From: Terrimesophilobacter sp038243605 | Lineage (GTDB): Bacteria > Actinomycetota > Actinomycetes > Actinomycetales > Microbacteriaceae | Reading direction: 5' to 3' | Length of the DNA stretch: 27,899 nucleotides | Assembly: GCA_038243605.1 (NCBI GenBank) | Contig: JBBSQX010000026.1 | Span: 1-27,899, forward strand | Shown here: positions 14,340-21,356 of the stretch, one piece after another | How the letters are laid out: each line of letters starts with the position of its first letter | How positions within the stretch are numbered: the stretch's first letter is position 1 | The notes under the pieces: model-generated | What the model was told of the DNA's origin: nothing | The model's input: only the letters and a program-made list of their open reading frames with translations | The model's database searches: none | Program-made: the position numbers and the translations under genes

Positions 14340-16178
14340 ATGACCACTGTGAGCGAATTCGTAATTCAAAGGATCAAGGAGTGGGGGGTCAGCAGGGTCT
14401 TTGCTTTTCCTGGTGATGGCATCGGCGAGTTCGATGGCGCGCTCGGCAAGGCGGAGCGTGACGGTGACGGCGTCGACTACATCCGACCAACCCACGAAGA
14501 GATCTGCTCCCTCATGGCCACGGCGCACGCAAAGTTCACGGGTGAGGTTGGCGTGTGTATCGCCACCTCAAGCCCCGGCGCCTTCCACATGATCAACGGA
14601 CTGTACGACGCGAAGATGGACAACCAACCTGTCGTCGCCATCGTCGGGCAGCAGGGTTTGAACGCGCTCGGCACGTTCAACCAGCAGGAGAGCAATCTTG
14701 AACGCAGCCTCGCGGATGTTGCCGTCTACGTGCAGACGGTCGTCTCACCTGAGCAGGCTCAAGCCGTGGTCGACACTGCATTTCGTACCGCACGCGTGCA
14801 CCTCGGCCCTTCGGTGATCATTCTCCCGCACGACGTGCAGGGCATGACGATGCCTGACCTGGTGCCGATGAACTGGGTGTCTCGTTCGAGTGCTGTCGCG
14901 CCATCCATCAGGATCACTCCGCCGATGGCCGATATTCAGAAAGCTGCCGACATCATCAATGCGGGGGAGAAGGTCACCTTCCTTGTGGGGCACGGGTCAA
15001 ACGGGGCGACGGACGAGGTGCTGAAAGCGGCAGAGCTTGCCGGTGCTGGCATCATCACGACGCTCAGGGCGAAGCAAGTGATCCCCTCGGATATTCCGTA
15101 CCACTCCCAGCAGGTCGGCTTGCTCGGGAGTCTGCCGAGTGTTCACCAGATGAGCGGATGCGACACCCTCGTGATGCTCGGAACGAACTACCCCTACAGC
15201 CAGTTTTTGCCCACCAGCGGGCAGGCGCGCGCCATTCAGGTGGACCTCAAGCCTGAGCAGATGGGCCTGCGGTATCCGACCGAACTGAACCTGTGGGGCG
15301 ATGTGAAAGCAACCCTCACCGCGCTTCTTCCGCTGCTCACCCAGAAAACTGACCTCTCGTGGCAGGAGGGCGTTGCCCACGGCATGATCGAGTGGGAAAG
15401 CGAAATGGAAGCTCAAGCGCTCGAAAACTACGACGACGGTGTGAACCCGCGCAGGGTTTACCACGAGCTCAACAATCGCCTCCCAGCGAACGCAATCGTC
15501 ACCGCGGATGCTGGCTCTACGGCGGACTGGTACGGCCACCACATCCGGCTGCGCAAAGGAATGATGGGCGATCTTTCTGGCCGCCTCGCGACGATGCTTG
15601 CCGCCATGCCGTACGCCACCGCCGCGAAGTTCGCCTACCCGGAGCGCACCGTCGTGTGCACGATCGGTGATGGTGCGTTTCAGATGCTCGGAATGAACGA
15701 GCTCATCACGATCAAAAAGTACATCGACAAGTGGGGCGCCACCCCGCAGTTCATCATCATGGTGCAGCACAACGACGACCTCACACAGGTGTCGTGGGAG
15801 ATGCGCACCGAAGATGGTAACCCTCTGTGGTCAACATCCCAGGATGTGGAGTCGGTCGACTATGCGGGCTGGGCGGAACTGCTCGGCTTCACCGGCATCC
15901 GGGTCAAGACGGATGACGAGGTTGCGGGTGCCTGGGATGCCGCGTTCGCGAACCCTGGTGTGACACTCATCGATGCGTACACGAGCAAAAGTGTGCCGCC
16001 GCTCCCACCGCATATCACGCTTGAGTACGCGAAAAACACGGGCGAGGCGCTGCTGAAGGGCGACCCGAGCGGGATGAACGTGATCAAGGATTCGGCGAAA
16101 GCGCTCTTCGTGGAGGGTGTCGAACGGGTCAAAGGAAAGTTCCACATTGGCCAGGACGACGGAAAGTCCGATGACTGA
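14340..16178 (+). CDS. Thiamine-diphosphate-dependent enzyme (pyruvate oxidase / decarboxylase-like), 612 aa
   Basis: Three-domain ThDP enzyme. The N-terminal Pyr domain has VFAFPGDGIGEFDGAL and the catalytic glutamate in PTHEEICSLMATAHAK (about residue 53). A central Rossmann domain follows (about 190-330). The C-terminal PP domain has TADAGSTADWYG and the Mg/ThDP motif GDGAFQMLGMNEL, ending with the Asn of VQHNDDL. It belongs to the 'TPP-requiring protein' group next to pyruvate oxidase and acetolactate synthase, and its length is slightly above pyruvate oxidase. GAGGAG precedes the ATG by seven bases, and the gap to the GMC gene is 12 bases, so they share a transcript. The role is inferred as decarboxylation or oxidation of a 2-keto acid made by neighbours. 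Confidence 0.88.
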   Translation: MTTVSEFVIQRIKEWGVSRVFAFPGDGIGEFDGALGKAERDGDGVDYIRPTHEEICSLMATAHAKFTGEVGVCIATSSPGAFHMINGLYDAKMDNQPVVAIVGQQGLNALGTFNQQESNLERSLADVAVYVQTVVSPEQAQAVVDTAFRTARVHLGPSVIILPHDVQGMTMPDLVPMNWVSRSSAVAPSIRITPPMADIQKAADIINAGEKVTFLVGHGSNGATDEVLKAAELAGAGIITTLRAKQVIPSDIPYHSQQVGLLGSLPSVHQMSGCDTLVMLGTNYPYSQFLPTSGQARAIQVDLKPEQMGLRYPTELNLWGDVKATLTALLPLLTQKTDLSWQEGVAHGMIEWESEMEAQALENYDDGVNPRRVYHELNNRLPANAIVTADAGSTADWYGHHIRLRKGMMGDLSGRLATMLAAMPYATAAKFAYPERTVVCTIGDGAFQMLGMNELITIKKYIDKWGATPQFIIMVQHNDDLTQVSWEMRTEDGNPLWSTSQDVESVDYAGWAELLGFTGIRVKTDDEVAGAWDAAFANPGVTLIDAYTSKSVPPLPPHITLEYAKNTGEALLKGDPSGMNVIKDSAKALFVEGVERVKGKFHIGQDDGKSDD

Positions 16179-16214
16179 GAACTGTGGCCCGGCAATTAGG
16201 TGCGGTAGTGGGTC

Positions 16215-17315
16215 ATGAATGATCCCATGATCGACTCCCTTGAGGTGCGCGTGTACACGGTGCCCACCGATGAGCCAGAAGCCGACGGCACGATCGCGTG
16301 GGATTCCACCACCATGGTGCTTGTGCGGGCCACATCCGGCTCGATCGTTGGCATGGGGTGGACGTACAGTGCGCCACAATGCGGCGCCGTCGTTACCTCG
16401 ACCCTTGCCCCACTTGTTGTCGGTCACAGCGCACTCGACGTGGGCGCACGATTCGGCGACATGGTGAGAGCAGTGCGCAACAGTGGCCGTCAGGGTGCGA
16501 TTGGGTATGCGATCTCCGCCGTGGATATTGCACTCTGGGATCTCAAGGCTCGCCTTCTCGACCTTCCACTCCATCGTCTGCTCGGGGCCGAGCGCAGCGC
16601 AGTGCCCGTGTACGGCAGCGGCGGGTTTACGACGTATTCGCGCAAGCGTCTCGAGGAACAATTGGGCGGCTGGGCCATCGACCAAGGCATCCCACGGGTG
16701 AAGATTAAGATTGGGGAATCCTGGGGCACGAACCCGACCCGCGACCTCGCGCGGCTGCGGCAGGCGCGCTCCATCATCGGCGATGACGCCGAGTTGTTTG
16801 CGGATGCCAACGGAGGCTACACGCGCAAGCAGGCCATCCGCATTGCCCACGAGGCGAGCGACGTCAACCTCCACTGGTTCGAGGAACCGGTGTCATCCGA
16901 TGACCTCGACGGGCTCCGTGAGGTGCGCGACGCCGTCGGCGCGGATGTCACGGCGGGGGAGTACGGCTTCGACCTCACCTACTTTCGGCGCATGTGCCAA
17001 GCACAGTCGGTGGACTGCCTGCAGGTGGATGCGAGCCGTTGCGGCGGAATCAGCGAGTGGTTGCGCGCCGCTGCGGTCGCGGCAAGCCATGGTCTGGAGG
17101 TCTCAGCCCACTGCGGCCCGCACCTGCACGCCCACGTCGCTGCGGCGACCCCGAACCTGCGCCACATCGAATGGTTCCACGATCACGTGCGCATCGAGAC
17201 GATGTTTTTTGACGGCGTGCTCGATCCGAGCGGTGGCAGCATCACGCCTCGTGACGAACCCGGCAATGGGCTCACTCTGCGTGAAAGCGATGCGGAGCCG
17301 TTCCGAGTCGGATAG
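16215..17315 (+). CDS. Enolase-superfamily (mandelate-racemase-like) dehydratase or epimerase, 366 aa
   Basis: The two domains of the superfamily are present. The capping domain contains SAVDIALWDLKARLLDLPLH. In the barrel, PRVKIKIG gives the KxK catalytic pair. Mg ligands are seen at FADANGGY (Asp), HWFEEPV (Glu) and TAGEYGFD (Glu). A further acidic residue is in LQVDASRCGG, and HCGPHLHAH carries His residues at the position of the second base. This set fits acid-sugar dehydratases or racemases acting on alpha-protons of carboxylates. It follows the ThDP gene after 36 bases. The ribosome site is weak (GTGGG), and ATG at 16227 is an alternative start. The substrate is unknown. Confidence 0.88.
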   Translation: MNDPMIDSLEVRVYTVPTDEPEADGTIAWDSTTMVLVRATSGSIVGMGWTYSAPQCGAVVTSTLAPLVVGHSALDVGARFGDMVRAVRNSGRQGAIGYAISAVDIALWDLKARLLDLPLHRLLGAERSAVPVYGSGGFTTYSRKRLEEQLGGWAIDQGIPRVKIKIGESWGTNPTRDLARLRQARSIIGDDAELFADANGGYTRKQAIRIAHEASDVNLHWFEEPVSSDDLDGLREVRDAVGADVTAGEYGFDLTYFRRMCQAQSVDCLQVDASRCGGISEWLRAAAVAASHGLEVSAHCGPHLHAHVAAATPNLRHIEWFHDHVRIETMFFDGVLDPSGGSITPRDEPGNGLTLRESDAEPFRVG

Positions 17316-17354
17316 TTCGCGCGTTGGTTCGCGCAGAAGAAAGGAAGTTTGCTC

Positions 17355-18179
17355 ATGACTGATCGCCAATTCACACTCTCCTCTGGCAGAAAGATGGGGG
17401 TCACGTCGGTGGGCGAAGCGCTCGCGGTGCGTGTGGTCGTCATGTGCCATCCGATGCCAGGAGCAGGAGATTTCGACCCCAAGCCGATTGTTTCGCGCCG
17501 CCATGAGGTGCGCATCCTTGCGTTTGACCGCCCAGGGTATGGCGGGTCAGAACCGTTGCGTGATGGCGAATCCGCGCAAGTGCAGGCTCGCGCAGATGAC
17601 ATCGCGGAGTTTTTGATGAGCGAGCAAATGAGTAGACCGCTTGCTGGTGGCCCGCATTTTGGTGCCGTTGGTTGGGGTTTTGGAGGCGCGGTGGCGCTGT
17701 CACTCGCTGCGCGCCAGCCCAGGTTGATTGCTCGCACGGCCGTCGTTGGGCTTAGCCGTCGGGCGATCGAGAACGCGCAGACTCAGACGCTCCCGGAGAT
17801 TATTGGCAGACCGCCGGCACCCGGGCCACCAGCTTTCGGTTGGGATGCACTCGGAATCGATCGCGATGACCCGATTCTAAAACTCCCCGGAGTGGCAGAC
17901 AGGCTCGATGGAATGCTGGCTGATGCGGCTGTGCAGGGAACTTCTGGGATCGAAACAGATCTTGCTTCCGTGAAAGATATGAGTTGGGCAGAGGAACTAG
18001 CTGAACTGGCGTCACCTGTCACCCTCATTTATGGTGAAGACGATCGTCTTACTGACTCCGAATCGGGCGCCTGGCTTCGGCAACGGATACTGCAAGCAAA
18101 AGTGGCGCGGGTTGCGGAGGCCAGAGGCCTCACCATTGTGAATGTGTGGCACCGCATCCTGGAACGCGTCGCGCCCTAA
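17355..18179 (+). CDS. Alpha/beta-hydrolase-fold protein with Gly at the nucleophile position, 274 aa
   Basis: The fold is shown by VVVMCHPMPGAGDFD (oxyanion region), ILAFDRPGYGGSEPL, the nucleophile elbow AVGWGFGGAVAL (residues 104-115), LIYGEDDRLTD (acid) and a terminal WHRILERVAP (His). The elbow normally reads G-x-S-x-G, but here residue 108 is Gly (codon GGT at 17676-17678), one base from AGT serine. Acid and His appear kept. Either catalysis is lost or the role differs. AAGGAAG precedes the ATG at 17355 by seven bases, so the in-frame TTG at 17349 is not used. It ends the oxidoreductase cluster and faces the epimerase gene. Confidence 0.82.
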   Translation: MTDRQFTLSSGRKMGVTSVGEALAVRVVVMCHPMPGAGDFDPKPIVSRRHEVRILAFDRPGYGGSEPLRDGESAQVQARADDIAEFLMSEQMSRPLAGGPHFGAVGWGFGGAVALSLAARQPRLIARTAVVGLSRRAIENAQTQTLPEIIGRPPAPGPPAFGWDALGIDRDDPILKLPGVADRLDGMLADAAVQGTSGIETDLASVKDMSWAEELAELASPVTLIYGEDDRLTDSESGAWLRQRILQAKVARVAEARGLTIVNVWHRILERVAP

Positions 18180-18210
18180 CTAGCACGGCAGTAGTGTGGC
18201 CGCGTTGTTT

Positions 18211-18237
18211 GCACGCTATGCACGCTATGCACGCTAT
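18211..18237 (+). repeat. Three tandem 9-bp repeats at a gene end
   Basis: GCACGCTAT three times without error, at 18211-18219, 18220-18228 and 18229-18237. The last copy contains the stop codon of the epimerase-like gene on the - strand. It lies between two convergent genes. Confidence 0.9.
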
Positions 18238-19145
18238 TCGGGCTGGATACCCCACTGGGCCGTGTGGGTTTCACCGGGTTCTAGCGTGAGGAGCCCGTCA
18301 CCCGAATTGAAGGCATCCGGAGCGCAGGTCATCGGCTCGACCCCGAGGCCGGTACGGCGGCGCGGCTTAGCTTGCGTGTCTCCGGTATAAATCTCCAGAA
18401 ACGGGTACGCGTCGTTGCACCACAGACTCACGGCGTCGCCATTCGGTGCCGACATCCGCACTCTGGCAAGGCCCTCCGGGTCACGCGTGAGGTCCTTATA
18501 GGCGACATCAATCTGTCGGTCGCCAAGGTGGGTGGGAGTGCGCAGGTCGTAGTGGGTGCCATCGACCGGTGCGGTTCCGGTCGGAATGCCCACGTCATCC
18601 ACGGGAAGGTAGATGCTCCCTGGCACGGTCACCATCGAGCTGTCGATTGTCGGGGTGCCGACGGTGAGGTACGGATGCGCGCCCGTTCCGTAAGGGCCAG
18701 CGGTATCGCTGCGGTTCATGACGGAGGTGCGCACGGTGAGGCCGTCGTTGTCCAGCACGTACTCGATTACGCAGTCATAAATCCAATCCCAGCCCGGGCG
18801 TGGGTACAGCGCGTGCCGAAAGATCGCGTGCTCATGATCGCGTTCCACAAGATTCCAGGACGCCCACCGGGTGAGTCCATGGATCGCGCCGCCAGCCGCA
18901 GGATCGGTGAGGTCCAGCTGGTAGTCGGTCTCGTTCCACCGGTATTTTCCGGCCTTGATGCGGTTGGGCCACGGAATCAATGATTGCCCGCGTGCTCCCG
19001 AGCACTTTTCGGTGTCGGAGTAGCCCTCGATGAGGTGTCGACCATCCGCGGTGAACGAGCGAAGACTGGCTCCAACCTCGGTGATAGCGACAACCATGCC
19101 CCCGCAGCGAAGCTCGGTCTGGGTTCCTGAAGGTGACGTGTGCAT
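18234..19145 (-). CDS. Aldose 1-epimerase family protein, 303 aa
   Basis: This is a galactose-mutarotase-like beta-sandwich enzyme that interconverts alpha and beta anomers of sugars. Motifs are GQSLIPWPNRIKAGKY (substrate-binding Asn-Arg), GAIHGLTRWASW with the conserved His, GTGAHPYLTVG with the catalytic His, and GVEPMTCAPDAF carrying the catalytic Glu. Length is normal. It is cytoplasmic, with no signal peptide. It is convergent with the alpha/beta hydrolase gene and next to the sugar-acid-like cluster, which suggests it supplies the right anomer to a sugar dehydrogenase (inference). The start at 19145 has only a GGAAA-type site about six bases upstream, so it is moderately sure. Confidence 0.9.
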   Translation of the reverse strand: MHTSPSGTQTELRCGGMVVAITEVGASLRSFTADGRHLIEGYSDTEKCSGARGQSLIPWPNRIKAGKYRWNETDYQLDLTDPAAGGAIHGLTRWASWNLVERDHEHAIFRHALYPRPGWDWIYDCVIEYVLDNDGLTVRTSVMNRSDTAGPYGTGAHPYLTVGTPTIDSSMVTVPGSIYLPVDDVGIPTGTAPVDGTHYDLRTPTHLGDRQIDVAYKDLTRDPEGLARVRMSAPNGDAVSLWCNDAYPFLEIYTGDTQAKPRRRTGLGVEPMTCAPDAFNSGDGLLTLEPGETHTAQWGIQPE

Positions 19146-19273
19146 GAGGGTTTCCGGTCTAGTCGGCGAAGCTTAAGCATGGCTGACTGTGCTGCGAGTT
19201 CTCGCCAGACTTGCCCACAACCTAACGTGCAGCGGCGTCGTGTCAAGGGGTAGTCATCGGCAATGGGGTGGAG

Positions 19274-19279
19274 TACGGT
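19274..19279 (+). promoter_or_regulatory. -10 box (TACGGT) of a likely leaderless transcript
   Basis: TACGGT, six bases (catccc), then ATG at 19286. It decides against the in-frame GTG at 19268, which would lie upstream of the box. Confidence 0.5.
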
Positions 19280-19285
19280 CATCCC

Positions 19286-19651
19286 ATGAAGCGCATCAAC
19301 TATGCAGGCGGCACACTCGAGACCGGAGATGCGGTTGCGCAAGCGATGGTCGAATACATCACGAGTGTGGGTCAGTCCGAGATGAACATTACTGTCGACA
19401 TTCCCGTGCGAGAACCAAGTGGAGGTGTCGCCACCCACTCCCTCGTACTTGGACCAGGAACTCAATTGGACATCACTGACGTCGCAGCCACTGCTCACGA
19501 CGAGGTGACTACGTTTCCGGTACCTCAGTTCAATAAACCCGTGGATTTGGCCGCGAGTGAACCCCCAGAAGATGCCGCGCGGGCTGCACGCGAGTTTGAC
19601 AAGGCAGTCGCCGACATCGAACATGAACTTGACCACGGTGACGACGGATGA
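19286..19651 (+). CDS. Conserved small actinobacterial protein, 121 aa
   Basis: The N-terminus MKRINYAGGTLETGDAVAQA resembles small uncharacterised proteins seen across Microbacteriaceae, which begin with a 'YAGG...TGD' pattern. A short beta-rich part (MNITVDIPV, LVLGPGTQLDI) is followed by an acidic helical tail (AAREFDKAVADIEHEL). No membrane segment or catalytic motif is seen. It is followed after 48 bases by the DUF7882-type gene. Function unknown. Confidence 0.7.
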   Translation: MKRINYAGGTLETGDAVAQAMVEYITSVGQSEMNITVDIPVREPSGGVATHSLVLGPGTQLDITDVAATAHDEVTTFPVPQFNKPVDLAASEPPEDAARAAREFDKAVADIEHELDHGDDG

Positions 19652-19699
19652 CGCCACGACGCTGTCACACCACAATTCGGAGCATTGCGAGGCATAAAG

Positions 19700-20038
19700 T
19701 TGGGTAAATTTATTTATGGTGCCCCATCCATGACCGTGGATGTTGAGGATCGCGTGCTTGCACATCTCAAGGTTGTTATCGTCGCAAAGCTTCGTCGCGG
19801 AGAGAGTTTCACGTTCTCATGGCATAAGACGCCCGAGTCAGGAAGCGGTCACAGTTCGGTGTGGTTGAACCCTTCAGTGCCCTTGGAGTTCGACTTTGTG
19901 GGCAGCAAGGCCCCCACGTTGAACAAGGCGTGGTTGGAAGAACTCGTTCATTTGGCCAACTCTCCAGCGGGTCTCAGGATCACTTCTGAACCAACCGAAG
20001 GGCAGGAACCTGACCGCGAGGAGCCACCGCGCCCCTGA
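19700..20038 (+). CDS. DUF7882-type small protein (often mislabelled as DNA ligase), 112 aa
   Basis: It starts GKFIYGAPSMTVDVEDRVLAHLKVVI and continues with KLRRGESFTFSWHK, HSSVWLNPSVPLEF and LNKAWLEELVHLANSPAGL. This arrangement is shared by short proteins abundant in Microbacteriaceae. They are sometimes annotated as ATP-dependent DNA ligase, though no ligase motif (KxDG) is present. The start is most likely TTG at 19700, since GAGG lies seven bases upstream and the family begins at this Gly-Lys. The frame is open to 19685. The C-terminal 20 residues are Glu/Pro-rich and probably disordered. Role unknown. Confidence 0.78.
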   Translation: MGKFIYGAPSMTVDVEDRVLAHLKVVIVAKLRRGESFTFSWHKTPESGSGHSSVWLNPSVPLEFDFVGSKAPTLNKAWLEELVHLANSPAGLRITSEPTEGQEPDREEPPRP

Positions 20039-20123
20039 TGTGTCAGTCGGCATGCCTTGACGGCATCCGTGAGCCCGGCATTTCTTACGGGACGCGGCCC
20101 TGACAGTTGCTGGTGTTCACCGA

Positions 20124-20129
20124 TACGAT
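20124..20129 (+). promoter_or_regulatory. -10 box (TACGAT) for the nitrite-reductase operon
   Basis: TACGAT, six bases (tgaagc), then the GTG at 20136. There is no ribosome site. No clear FNR- or NsrR-like palindrome is seen in 20039-20123. Confidence 0.5.
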
Positions 20130-20135
20130 TGAAGC

Positions 20136-21356
20136 GTGACTTTCGCCCTGCGGCCCACCGGCCAGGGGAACAGAACCGGGTCAACTGGTCGACCGGTTCT
20201 GGACCGTACTGTGCTGCGTTTGGTCTTTCTGATCCCTGGCGGTATTTCTTTACTTCTTGGCCTGAATGCTGCACTCCTTCTGCTTGGTGTGTGGGCGCCA
20301 CTGTCGTTTGCGCGCATCGCAGAACTGCACGCACCACTCATGGTTTTCGGGTTTGTCGGCACGTTCATCGTGCTCGAACGTGCCGTTGCCGCACGGAAGG
20401 TGTGGGGCTACTCTGCTCCTCTTCTACTGGGGCTCGGCAGCCTCACCTTGCTGTCTGAGCTGCCGGAGTTCGTCGGCAAATCGATGATCGGGCTCGGCTT
20501 CGTCATGTTGCTCGGCATCTACATCGTCATCCGGAGGCGCTCGCCTGCCGCGGCCATCGACATCCAGATTCTGGGTGCCGTATCGGGCCTCGCAGCGGTG
20601 GTTTTGTGGCTTGCGGATGCCCCGATCTCGGCGATCGTTCCGGGCATGGCGACGTACCTCATCCTCACCATCGCGGGGGAGCGGCTCGAGCTCGCCCGGG
20701 TTTCTCCCGCACTGGATGTTCGCGCCGAGAACCTTGGGCTCGGCGCATCGCTGCTGCTCGTGATCACCGCCGGAATCGCTCCACTGTGGCCCGCCGCCGG
20801 ATACCCGCTCTTGGGTGTCGCTCTCGCACTGCTCATCGTGTGGTTGTTCCGTTTTGATGTGGCAACGCGGCTCGTGAACACGAAAGGGCTGCCGCGCTAC
20901 ATGGCGGTGTGCTTGCTCGCCGGATATGTGTGGCTGCTCGTGCCCGCGGGAATCTGGATCGTCGTGGGGCTGGTCGACAACGGCCGAGCCTACGATGCCG
21001 CGCTGCACGCCATCTTCCTTGGCTTCGTCATGTCGATGATCATGGCGCACGCGCCCGTGATCCTGCCCGCGGTGCTGCGTAAGCCGCTGCCATACCGCTG
21101 GTTCCTCTATCTACCGGTCGCGCTCATGCACGTGAGCCTCGCCATCCGACTTCTCGGTGGCGACGCCTGGGGCAGCGTGGATGCCGTGCGCTGGGGCGGC
21201 TCACTCAACGTGATCGCCATTCTGCTGTTCGTCGTGCTCGCGATCACCTCCGCAGTGATGGGGCCACCCGCCATCGTGCGTCGAGCCACGAAACCCGCCG
21301 CGGTCGTACCGCTCGCACCACCCACCATGAAACCCGCGAAACGAGTGACGTCATGA
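20136..21356 (+). CDS. Polytopic membrane protein, NnrS-like in appearance, upstream of nirK, 406 aa
   Basis: About eleven or twelve hydrophobic segments run from residue 28 to 390. Histidines sit in or beside helices: AELHAPLMVFGFVGTFIVLERAV near residue 65 and HAIFLGFVMSMIMAHAPVILPAV near residue 290. These resemble the paired His of NnrS and heme-copper-like membrane proteins, which could bind heme or copper. The assignment is by pattern only. The GTG start is supported by the TACGAT box. The stop overlaps the nirK start (ATGA at 21353-21356), so the two proteins are made together and may form one membrane complex supplying electrons for nitrite reduction or protecting from NO. Confidence 0.75.
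   Translation: MTFALRPTGQGNRTGSTGRPVLDRTVLRLVFLIPGGISLLLGLNAALLLLGVWAPLSFARIAELHAPLMVFGFVGTFIVLERAVAARKVWGYSAPLLLGLGSLTLLSELPEFVGKSMIGLGFVMLLGIYIVIRRRSPAAAIDIQILGAVSGLAAVVLWLADAPISAIVPGMATYLILTIAGERLELARVSPALDVRAENLGLGASLLLVITAGIAPLWPAAGYPLLGVALALLIVWLFRFDVATRLVNTKGLPRYMAVCLLAGYVWLLVPAGIWIVVGLVDNGRAYDAALHAIFLGFVMSMIMAHAPVILPAVLRKPLPYRWFLYLPVALMHVSLAIRLLGGDAWGSVDAVRWGGSLNVIAILLFVVLAITSAVMGPPAIVRRATKPAAVVPLAPPTMKPAKRVTS

Noticed and set aside
12936..14528. A 530-codon open frame on the - strand opposite the GMC gene
   Set aside because: It is an antisense shadow of a GC-rich gene with clear GMC motifs on the + strand. The reverse frame has no recognisable domain and is His/Arg-rich as expected for such shadows.
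14340..16178. Acetolactate synthase
   Set aside because: No neighbouring regulatory subunit or ilvC gene. The ending of the ThDP motif (QHNDDL) and the company of GMC and enolase-superfamily genes fit the pyruvate-oxidase-like 'TPP-requiring' group better.
14997..16874. Long - strand frames opposite the ThDP and enolase-superfamily genes
   Set aside because: Same reasoning: composition-driven antisense frames rich in His, Arg and Val without domains.
19700..20038. ATP-dependent DNA ligase
   Set aside because: No KxDG or other nucleotidyltransferase motif in 112 residues; the label is a common misannotation of this family.
20060..20075. Hairpin ATGCC-TTGAC-GGCAT as a terminator
   Set aside because: The stem is only five pairs with no T-run, and it lies before a + strand promoter; too weak to call.
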